Assembly: GCA_934613185.1 (NCBI GenBank)
Contig: CAKTSO010000050.1
Location: 1 to 12,073 of the forward strand
DNA length: 12,073 bases
Reading direction: 5' to 3'
From: an uncultured Clostridia bacterium
GTDB taxonomy: Bacteria > Bacillota > Clostridia > Christensenellales > Maliibacteriaceae
The translations under genes and the position numbers were made by a program. Shown piece by piece: positions 1 through 5,837 of the stretch; within the stretch, counting starts at the first letter, position 1; every line of letters starts with the position of its first letter. The notes beneath the pieces are model-generated. The model saw nothing but the letters and a program-made list of their open reading frames with translations. It did not search any database and had not been told where the DNA came from.

Positions 1-663
1 CTCCCGGGGATCGACCGTCTGCCGCGGCGGGGTGTCGCCGTCTTCCAAATGCTTTAATCTCCAATAAAGATTATGGATGTCGCCGTCGACCTGCGGCGCG
101 CGCACGGGCGTGCCGCGGTTTTCCTCCGGCACTTCGCCCGGTTCCTTCGCCGTCACGATCGCGTCTTTCACATCCGCGTCGTCTTTTTTCTCCTCGCCGC
201 CCGGACGCGCCGTCTGCGCCGCGAGCATGATGCGGTCGGCCTCCTCCAGCGCGCTTTTCCAGTCTTCGCCGCTGTCGGCATGCGCCGCGCCCATCTCCGC
301 CTTGACGCCGGACAAAAAGCTTTCGATCATATTGTCAAGCGCGATCAGGCGCTCCTTGTTTTTTTGAATGCGGTCTTCCCAGATCTTGGAATCCTCCGCG
401 AGGCGCATGATGGCGCGGTCGTAGTTCTCCTGCGCCCTCTGCTCGATCTGCACGGCGCGGTTCTGCGCATCCAGCAGCGCGCCGGAAATATAGCGCTCCT
501 GTGCACGGTATTCCTCGATCTGTTTTTTCTGCTGCGCGATCTGTTCTTCCAGCGAATGCGTCTGCTCGCGCAGCGCGTCGATCTCGCCGCGCAGCTGACC
601 GATATATTCGTCCACCTCGGCCCTTGCATAGCCGAAGGGGGAACGTCTGAAGCTTGCCGTCAT
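1..663 (-). CDS. DivIVA-like coiled-coil protein (partial, C-terminus beyond window)
   Basis: The reading frame is open from an ATG at 663-661 to the left edge, giving 221 residues without a stop; the 3' end lies outside the window. The start is fixed by a GGAGG (672-668) four bases upstream. The N-terminus (residues 5-21) has Phe, then Gly11-Tyr12, then an acidic Glu-Val-Asp-x-Tyr-Ile stretch. This matches the short membrane-binding N-terminal motif of DivIVA/GpsB/SepIVA proteins. Residues about 22-110 are a long Glu/Gln/Arg-rich heptad-like segment, predicted coiled coil, and after about 150 the chain becomes charged and low in complexity. Family members bind curved membrane and organise division or polar growth in the cytoplasm. 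The role here is inferred only from the N-terminal motif and coiled coil. The gene follows pncB by 10 bp and its ribosome binding site touches the pncB stop, so the two are probably cotranscribed. Confidence 0.8.
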   Translation of the reverse strand, partial: MTASFRRSPFGYARAEVDEYIGQLRGEIDALREQTHSLEEQIAQQKKQIEEYRAQERYISGALLDAQNRAVQIEQRAQENYDRAIMRLAEDSKIWEDRIQKNKERLIALDNMIESFLSGVKAEMGAAHADSGEDWKSALEEADRIMLAAQTARPGGEEKKDDADVKDAIVTAKEPGEVPEENRGTPVRAPQVDGDIHNLYWRLKHLEDGDTPPRQTVDPRE

Positions 664-673
664 CTTTCCTCCG

Positions 674-2140
674 TTAACGTCCCGCGCGATGCAGAAGATC
701 CTGTTTCAGGTCATAGAGTTTCTGCGACAGGTCCACCTTATAGACATGGGGGTTGTTGAGTCTTCTGTAAGTATCCCAGAACGCGGACAGTTCCTTTTGC
801 GAATAGGCGCAGATCTCGCGCAGCGTGGGAAGTTCGTAGACGCGCTTTCCGTCTTTGAACAGGGGCACGAGAAGCTCGCGCACATGGAAGTTTGTGATCG
901 TCTTGCGCTTCCAGGTGTTCATCGGATCGAAGATCTCGAGCGGCTGCGTCTCGTCGATCGTCTCGTCTTCCAGCGCGATCAGGTCCGCAAGCGCGCGGCC
1001 CGTCTCGTTGTCAAAGATGCGGAAGATCTTCTTGAAGCCGGGGTTCGTGACTTTGATCGGGTTTTCGCTCTTTTTGATCTTGGGAACGACCGTATCGCCG
1101 ACGTATTCCGCCGCCAGCTTGTACACGCCGCCCAGCGCGGGGCAGCCGTCGCCGGTAATCATGCGCGTGCCGACGCCCCAGGTGTCGATCTTCGCGCCCT
1201 GCATGAGAAGGTCGGAGATGACGTATTCGTCAAGGTCGCTCGAGGCGCAGATGATCGTGTCGGGGAAACCCGCGTCGTCGAGCATTTTTCTTGCCTGAAT
1301 GGAAAGATAGGCAAGGTCGCCCGAGTCGAGGCGAATGCCCTTGGGCTCGATCCCCTTTGCCCGCATTTCGCGGAACACGGTGATCGCGTTGGGCACGCCG
1401 CTGTTCAACGTATCATAGGTATCGACCAGAAGAAGGCATGCGTTAGGGAAGCTGTCGGCATAGGCGCGGAAGGCCGTCAGTTCGTCGGGGAAGCTCATGA
1501 CCCAGCTGTGGGCATGCGTCCCGGCGATCGGCACGTCGAACATCTGCCCTGTCAAAACGTTGCTCGTTGCGACGCAGCCGCCGATCATCGCGGCGCGCGC
1601 GCCGTAGTTGCCCGCGTCGGGGCCCTGCGCGCGGCGAAGGCCGAACTCCATCACGGCGCCGCCCTTTGCGGCGTAGACGACACGGCTTGCCTTGGTGGCG
1701 ATGAGCGTCTGATGATTGATGATGTTCAAAAGCGCCGTCTCGATCAGCTGCGCCTGGAAAAGCGGCGCGCGCACGCGCACGATCGGCTCTCCGGGGAACA
1801 CGGGCGTCCCCTCGGGCACGGCGTAGATCTCGCCGGTAAATTCAAAATCGGAAAGACGCTTCAAAAACTCTTCGTCAAAAACATTCTGGCTGCGAAGATA
1901 GGCAACATCCTCTTCGTCGAAATGCAGATTTTCGATGTATTCGCAAAGCTGCTCCACGCCCGCCATGACGGCGTACATGATCTGCCCGTCGCTGCGGCTG
2001 CGAAAGAACATGTCAAACACGCCGACGTTGTCGGCCAGGCCGTGACGAAGATACCCCTGCATCATCGTCAGTTCGTAAAAGTCCGTCATCATCGTCAGAT
2101 TTCTGCCGAGCGAATTTTTCCCGCCGAGATATTCCGTCAT
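674..2140 (-). CDS. pncB: nicotinate phosphoribosyltransferase
   Basis: This 488-residue protein is the usual length for the Firmicutes NAPRTase family. It catalyses nicotinate + PRPP (with ATP hydrolysis) to nicotinate mononucleotide, the entry step of the Preiss-Handler NAD salvage route in the cytoplasm. Family landmarks seen are the N-terminal LTMMTDFYELTMMQGY (residues 15-30), the FGLRRAQG segment (166-173), GTHAHSW (207-213, with His211 the likely autophosphorylated histidine), LLVDTYDT (237-244), GIRLDSGDL (268-276) and the SSDLDEY region (300-306). The ATG is chosen because an AGGTGG lies 10 bases upstream and the next landmarks start at once. It is the first gene of a probable two-gene minus-strand unit with the DivIVA-like gene. 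Its substrate PRPP is the product of the synthetase encoded at 3433-4629. I see nothing missing in the catalytic core. Confidence 0.96.
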   Translation of the reverse strand: MTEYLGGKNSLGRNLTMMTDFYELTMMQGYLRHGLADNVGVFDMFFRSRSDGQIMYAVMAGVEQLCEYIENLHFDEEDVAYLRSQNVFDEEFLKRLSDFEFTGEIYAVPEGTPVFPGEPIVRVRAPLFQAQLIETALLNIINHQTLIATKASRVVYAAKGGAVMEFGLRRAQGPDAGNYGARAAMIGGCVATSNVLTGQMFDVPIAGTHAHSWVMSFPDELTAFRAYADSFPNACLLLVDTYDTLNSGVPNAITVFREMRAKGIEPKGIRLDSGDLAYLSIQARKMLDDAGFPDTIICASSDLDEYVISDLLMQGAKIDTWGVGTRMITGDGCPALGGVYKLAAEYVGDTVVPKIKKSENPIKVTNPGFKKIFRIFDNETGRALADLIALEDETIDETQPLEIFDPMNTWKRKTITNFHVRELLVPLFKDGKRVYELPTLREICAYSQKELSAFWDTYRRLNNPHVYKVDLSQKLYDLKQDLLHRAGR

Positions 2141-2182
2141 GTTTCGATGACCACCTATCCTCTTTATTTCCCGCGTCTTTTT

Positions 2183-2237
2183 AGGAACCGTTCGTTCCTT
2201 ATAATAGATATACCGACGCGCTGCCGCCCGAGGGCGG
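2183..2237 (-). promoter_or_regulatory. two short inverted repeats in the pncB leader
   Basis: The predicted pncB 5' leader holds two perfect inverted repeats. One is CCGCCC-2 nt-GGGCGG (2224-2237), the other is AGGAAC-5 nt-GTTCCT (2183-2199). Neither is followed by a U-tract on the minus strand, so they are not ordinary terminators. They could be protein operators or RNA hairpins. I do not recognise either as a known NAD-responsive site or riboswitch. Confidence 0.4.
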
Positions 2238-2250
2238 ACGATGTTGTTTC

Positions 2251-2279
2251 ATTATAAACCATCGCGCCGCGCGATTCAA
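2251..2279 (-). promoter_or_regulatory. sigma-A type promoter for pncB
   Basis: Read on the minus strand, TTGAAT (2279-2274) and TATAAT (2256-2251) are separated by exactly 17 bases. Transcription would start near 2244 and leave a leader of about 100 nt before the pncB ATG. The -10 is a perfect consensus and the -35 has four of six matches. Confidence 0.75.
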
Positions 2280-2327
2280 GCCGCGCGCGGTTTTCTGCGG
2301 TTTATGGAGGATGTGCGGCAAATTGCT

Positions 2328-2356
2328 TTGTCATATCGAACAATTTGTTGTATAAT
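2328..2356 (+). promoter_or_regulatory. sigma-A type promoter for the lipoprotein gene
   Basis: TTGTCA (2328-2333) and TATAAT (2351-2356) are separated by 17 bases. The expected start point is near 2363, about 26 nt ahead of the lipoprotein ATG. The promoter diverges from the pncB promoter, and the two -35 boxes lie about 50 bp apart. Confidence 0.8.
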
Positions 2357-2388
2357 ACAGCCATCCCTTTGACAAGCGAGGTCTTTTC

Positions 2389-3306
2389 ATGAAAAAAGCA
2401 AAGCGCGTCGTTTTGTCGATCGCACTGGCCGCCCTGATGGCGTTGTGCGGATGCGGCAAAATTGATTTTGATAAAATGGTCGAAAAATATAACGTCCCTC
2501 TGTCCGGCTGCGCCGTCGTCATTCACTTCCGCCGCGAAATGTCCGGCGGCACGGACGTCTATACCCGTCTGGAAGGCAGCCGCGCCGAGACGTTCATCGC
2601 CGCGCTGTCGTACTGCGAGGCGATCGACGAACCCAAAGACGACTACAGCATTCAGCTGAGCGCCAACTACCAGATCGTTCTGGAAAGCGCGGGCGAAGAA
2701 AAAATGAGCCTTTATTACGACGACGAGAACGACTGGCTCGTCAGTGAAGTCGCGCAGAAAAAGGGCGACGAGACCGTCATGCGCTACAACTTCTATCGCC
2801 CCGACCCGGTGCTTCACGCGCTGATGGACGCGGCGGCGGAAGAAAAGGTCCGAAGCGACGACGTCGAGCAGCTTCAGACTTCCTCCCTTGTCCTTCGCGC
2901 CGGCATCAGCACGGACATGCTCGCCGCCGAGGGGACGAACGTCGACTATGAACTTTACACCGGCAGCTACGCCACCATCGGCGATGCGCCGCTTTACAAG
3001 ATCTATACCAGCGCCGATCTTCCCGACGTCGTTTCGGGAAGCGAAGGGCTGATCGTCGCGTCGCTCGGGCCGTGTCCTTCGACGGGATATGCCATCAACA
3101 TCTCCCAGATCGACTACACCGACCATCTGATCCGCGTGTTCGTCTACACCGAATCTCCCATTTATCCCGACGACGAAGAGGCGGTCGAGACGTATCCCTA
3201 CGTCATGGCGACGTGCGACCTTGACGACTTCCCGCTCGGGCTTACCGTCGCGTTCATCGACCAGAACTACAACATTCTCGACGTCCAGACTCTTCAGATC
3301 CCGTAA
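2389..3306 (+). CDS. secreted lipoprotein with PrcB-like C-terminal domain
   Basis: This is a 305-residue precursor. It begins with a classic lipoprotein signal: basic MKKAKR, a hydrophobic stretch (residues 7-19), then LCGC with Cys22 the likely lipidated residue. The mature protein would be anchored to the outer face of the membrane. Residues about 40-145 form a region I do not recognise, with alternating strand-like segments. From about 210 on, the order is a Leu-Pro-rich lead-in, a hydrophobic LIVASLG, then PSTGYAINI, a strand-rich stretch and ETYPYVMA (267-274). This resembles the PrcB C-terminal domain family (protease-complex subunit, Thr-Gly-Gly-Tyr and Tyr-Pro-Tyr landmarks), with Ser-Thr-Gly-Tyr here. 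The start is supported by a GAGG seven bases upstream and a strong promoter. No protease gene is adjacent, so a protease-linked role is not supported by context. Function remains open. Confidence 0.82.
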   Translation: MKKAKRVVLSIALAALMALCGCGKIDFDKMVEKYNVPLSGCAVVIHFRREMSGGTDVYTRLEGSRAETFIAALSYCEAIDEPKDDYSIQLSANYQIVLESAGEEKMSLYYDDENDWLVSEVAQKKGDETVMRYNFYRPDPVLHALMDAAAEEKVRSDDVEQLQTSSLVLRAGISTDMLAAEGTNVDYELYTGSYATIGDAPLYKIYTSADLPDVVSGSEGLIVASLGPCPSTGYAINISQIDYTDHLIRVFVYTESPIYPDDEEAVETYPYVMATCDLDDFPLGLTVAFIDQNYNILDVQTLQIP

Positions 3307-3432
3307 TTTTGAATCAATTTCGCATCGGTTTTTGCTTTCCGTTCTCGATTCTGCGCCGCGCGCAAAAAGAGAATGAAAATAAAGTTCCTTGTTCCTAAAA
3401 AAACAAAATCCCACGGAAAGGACGTAACCAAC

Positions 3433-4629
3433 ATGCCGGAATTCCACCTGGAGACCTTACCCGATCCGCTTATGACGCTGCCCGTCGCGCCGCTTGGCAT
3501 CATCGCATTGGAGTCAAGCCGCGAACTCGGCTCGCGCATCAACGACTATCTTCTTGACTGGCGCTCCACCGAACGGGAGGACGAGCTTTACTCCGTCCCC
3601 GGTTTCGACCGCAATACTTTCCTTCTCGACGCGACCTGCCCCCGTTTCGCAAACGGCGAGGGCAAGGGCCTCATCCGCCAGTCGATCCGCGGGTATGACC
3701 TTTTCATTCTCGTGGATGTGGGCAACTACTCTGTGGAATATCCCCTTTACGGCAAAAACGTCCCCATGACGCCCGACGAGCATTTCGCGGATTTGAAGCG
3801 CATCATCTCCGCCACCGCCGGCAAGGCGCGCCGCATCAACGTCATCATGCCGCTTCTTTACGAAGCGCGTCAGCATCGCCATACCAGCCGCGAGTCCCTC
3901 GACTGCGCCGTCGCGCTTCAGGAACTCCAGACCCTCGGCGTGGACAACTTCATCACCTTCGACGCGCACGACCCGCGCGTGCAGAACGCCGTGCCGCGCA
4001 TGAGCTTTGAAAACGCGCGTGCCAGCTATCAGACCTTAAAGGCGCTGTTCAAGGCCGTGCCGGATCTGAAGCTCGACCGCGACCACATGATGATCGTCTC
4101 CCCCGACGAGGGCGGCATGAGCCGCAACGTCTACTTCGCCTCCGTCCTGGGACTTGACGTCGGCATGTTCTACAAGCGCCGCGACTACACGCGCATCATC
4201 AACGGCCGCAATCCCATCATCGCGCACGAATACATCGGCGCGGACGTCGAAGGCAAGGACATCTTCATCGCCGACGACATCATTTCAAGCGGCGAATCCG
4301 TTATCGATCTTGCCCGCGAATTGAAGCGCAGAAAAGCACGCCGCATTTTCGTCAGCGTCACCTACGCCTTCTTCACCGACGGCCTTGAGACCTACAAGCG
4401 TGCGTATCAAGACGGCATCATCGACCTGATCTTCTCGACGAACCTGACCTATCGCTCCCCCGAGCTTCTGGCGCAGCCGTGGTACGTCGACGTCGACATG
4501 GCCAAGTATCTTGCGCTCATCATCGCCACGCTGAACCACGACCGTTCGCTTTCCACGCTGCTCAACCCGCTCGACCGCATCCATCGCCTGATGGACCGCT
4601 ACGGCTTCAAGCGCCCGCAGGAAGGCTGA
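3433..4629 (+). CDS. prs: ribose-phosphate pyrophosphokinase (PRPP synthetase), long form
   Basis: The enzyme transfers pyrophosphate from ATP to ribose 5-phosphate to make PRPP for nucleotide, NAD, His and Trp synthesis in the cytoplasm. I place the start at the ATG at 3433 (398 residues) because AAAGGA ends 11 bases upstream; an in-frame ATG at 3373 has poor upstream sequence. Landmarks by residue: RFANGEGKGLIRQSIRG (71-87), PLLYEARQHRH (140-150, counterpart of the ATP-binding PYxxYARQDR), DAHDPRVQN (177-185, metal-binding counterpart of DLHxxQIQG), VSPDEGGMSR (222-231), FYKRRDY (246-252, catalytic Lys/Arg) and DIFIADDIISSGES (276-289, the PRPP-binding loop). Standard Prs is about 310-320 residues, so this one has roughly 80 extra, mainly N-terminal and between motifs. 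The PRPP loop reads DDIISSGES rather than the usual DDMIDTGGT. It is probably the long variant common in Clostridia. No clear promoter is seen in the 126-bp gap upstream. Confidence 0.9.
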   Translation: MPEFHLETLPDPLMTLPVAPLGIIALESSRELGSRINDYLLDWRSTEREDELYSVPGFDRNTFLLDATCPRFANGEGKGLIRQSIRGYDLFILVDVGNYSVEYPLYGKNVPMTPDEHFADLKRIISATAGKARRINVIMPLLYEARQHRHTSRESLDCAVALQELQTLGVDNFITFDAHDPRVQNAVPRMSFENARASYQTLKALFKAVPDLKLDRDHMMIVSPDEGGMSRNVYFASVLGLDVGMFYKRRDYTRIINGRNPIIAHEYIGADVEGKDIFIADDIISSGESVIDLARELKRRKARRIFVSVTYAFFTDGLETYKRAYQDGIIDLIFSTNLTYRSPELLAQPWYVDVDMAKYLALIIATLNHDRSLSTLLNPLDRIHRLMDRYGFKRPQEG

Positions 4630-4645
4630 AGTTAAGGCTCAATTT

Positions 4646-5242
4646 ATGCAGTCAACCGAAAAAATCCGTGCCACGCGCCCTGCGGACAAACTCCGCCGGG
4701 CGTGGCATTTATTTTTCTTCTTTTTCCGTATCGGCTTTTTCACCTTCGGCGGCGGCTGGAGCATCATCGCGCAGATGACAAGCGAATTCGTCGAAAAGCG
4801 CAAATGGCTCACGAACGAAGAACTGCTTGACATGGTCGCCGTGGCGCAGTCGCTGCCCGGAATCATGATCATCAACACGTCCGTTCAGTTCGGCTACGCG
4901 CTGGGCGGCGTGTTCTGCGCGTTCGCCGCCGCGATCGGCATCGCACTGCCGTCGTTCATCGTGCTGGTCGCCGTGACGTACTGCTACAACGCGCTTTCGA
5001 CAAACGTCTACGTTGCCCGCGCACTCGTCGGCGTACGCGCCGCGGTCGTGCCGATCATCGTCAGCGCCGTATTGAAGCTGCGCAAAGCAGCGCTGGAAGA
5101 AAAGATCGGCTGGGTGCTCGCCGTCGCGGCGCTCGTCGTGTGCCTGTTTACCGACTTTTCCCGTATTCTCGTCATTATCATCGGTGCGGCGGCGGGCATG
5201 ATCTTTTTGAGCGTCAAACAGAAAAAGGAGGCCGGGAAATGA
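4646..5242 (+). CDS. chromate transporter (CHR) family, single-domain subunit 1
   Basis: This 198-residue membrane protein carries one CHR domain. After a short basic N-terminus comes a first membrane segment ending in FRIGFFTFGGGW (residues 27-38), the family signature. It is followed by the conserved region holding a lysine-tryptophan-leucine turn (53-55) and SLPGIMIINTSVQFGY (69-84), then several hydrophobic helices. Family members move anions, classically chromate out of the cell, but the substrate of short paired Bacillota forms is mostly unproven. No other in-frame start precedes the FGGG motif, so ATG 4646 is needed despite only a weak AAGG upstream. Its stop overlaps the ATG of the second subunit, as expected for a pair that works as a heterodimer. 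Codons 9-24 contain a terminator-like hairpin, described separately. Confidence 0.88.
   Translation: MQSTEKIRATRPADKLRRAWHLFFFFFRIGFFTFGGGWSIIAQMTSEFVEKRKWLTNEELLDMVAVAQSLPGIMIINTSVQFGYALGGVFCAFAAAIGIALPSFIVLVAVTYCYNALSTNVYVARALVGVRAAVVPIIVSAVLKLRKAALEEKIGWVLAVAALVVCLFTDFSRILVIIIGAAAGMIFLSVKQKKEAGK
4669..4717 (+). terminator. intrinsic terminator-like hairpin within the 5' coding region of the first CHR gene
   Basis: TGCCACGC (4669-4676) pairs with GCGTGGCA (4700-4707). Further in, CC pairs with GG and GCGGA (4682-4686) pairs with TCCGC (4692-4696) around a CAAAC loop. The stem is interrupted by a two-base bulge and one mismatch. TTTATTTTTC follows at once. It lies 40 bp after the prs stop, so it is well placed to end prs transcription. 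It also falls inside the downstream gene, where it could act as an attenuator. Confidence 0.72.
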
Positions 5243-5769
5243 TCTATCTTCGCCTTTTTCTGTCGTTCGTCAAAATCGGATTCACAAGCTTCGGCGGGCT
5301 TTCGCTCATCCCCGTCATCAATCAGGAAATGCTCACCAACGGCTGGATGAACGCGCACGAGATTTCCGATATCATCGCCATCGCCGAAATGACGCCCGGC
5401 TCGCTCGGGATCAACTGCGCGACGTTCGCCGGGATGCGCACGGCCGGGCTCTTGGGCGGCATATCCGCCACGCTCGGCGTGATGTTTCCGTCGCTGACGT
5501 TGTGTCTTTTGGCCGCAATCTTCATCCGAAAATTCCGCCAAAGCAAGTTCACGGAGAATCTGCTCGGCGCGGTGCGCCCGGTCTGCCTCGGCATGATCGC
5601 CGCGACGGCGATCTCCCTGATGCAGACGAACTTCCTGCCCGGCGGCGTGTTCTTCTGGCAGGCACTCGTGATCGCAATCGTCGCGGGCGTGATCCTCATG
5701 AAGTTTAAGGCGAGCGTCCCCGTCGTTGTGCTGGCAAGCGCCGCCATGGGGCTAATCCTCGTTCGATAA
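5239..5769 (+). CDS. chromate transporter (CHR) family, single-domain subunit 2
   Basis: This is a 176-residue membrane protein. I place its start at ATG 5239, which overlaps the previous stop in ATGA and has an AGGAGG (5226-5231) seven bases upstream; the same frame stays open further back but without support. Residues 10-21 (FVKIGFTSFGGL) are the CHR signature, followed by IPVINQEM, the ISDIIAIAEMTPGSLGINCATFAGMRTA-type conserved block (about 43-70, with the Thr-Pro-Gly motif) and further hydrophobic helices to the C-terminus. Together with subunit 1 it forms a split CHR transporter, each half supplying one inverted domain. Substrate is uncertain; chromate or another oxyanion is the family expectation. 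The pair ends at a strong terminator shared with the convergent glycosyltransferase. Confidence 0.9.
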   Translation: MIYLRLFLSFVKIGFTSFGGLSLIPVINQEMLTNGWMNAHEISDIIAIAEMTPGSLGINCATFAGMRTAGLLGGISATLGVMFPSLTLCLLAAIFIRKFRQSKFTENLLGAVRPVCLGMIAATAISLMQTNFLPGGVFFWQALVIAIVAGVILMKFKASVPVVVLASAAMGLILVR

Positions 5770-5781
5770 CGTCAAATCATG

Positions 5782-5830
5782 CAAAAATACAAAAGACGGA
5801 TGCTTTGATAAAAAAGCATCCGTCTTGTTT
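5782..5830. terminator. bidirectional intrinsic terminator between convergent genes
   Basis: A perfect 14-bp stem (5793-5806 with 5813-5826) closes on a six-base loop. On the plus strand it is followed by GTTTTCTTT. On the minus strand it is followed by a T-rich run complementary to 5782-5791. It sits between the stop of CHR subunit 2 (5769) and the stop of the glycosyltransferase (5838) and can serve both. Confidence 0.93.
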
Positions 5831-5837
5831 TCTTTCG

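Noticed and set aside
689..2257. A 522-codon open frame on the plus strand opposite pncB
   Set aside because: The product is His/Arg/Val-rich with no recognisable motif, and it mirrors a clearly conserved minus-strand enzyme. Long antisense frames are expected in GC-rich coding DNA.
3373..3432. A longer prs start adding 20 residues
   Set aside because: The added residues are Lys-rich and non-conserved. The ATG at 3433 has a better-spaced ribosome binding site and starts directly before the conserved region.
3307..3432. A possible terminator or promoter between the lipoprotein gene and prs
   Set aside because: TTTTTGC and GCAAAAA can pair only over a loop of about 25 bases. No convincing -10/-35 pair is visible, so I report neither.
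5140..5238. An earlier start for CHR subunit 2 within subunit 1
   Set aside because: The extension is not membrane-like, and ATG 5239 has an AGGAGG and the usual stop-start overlap.
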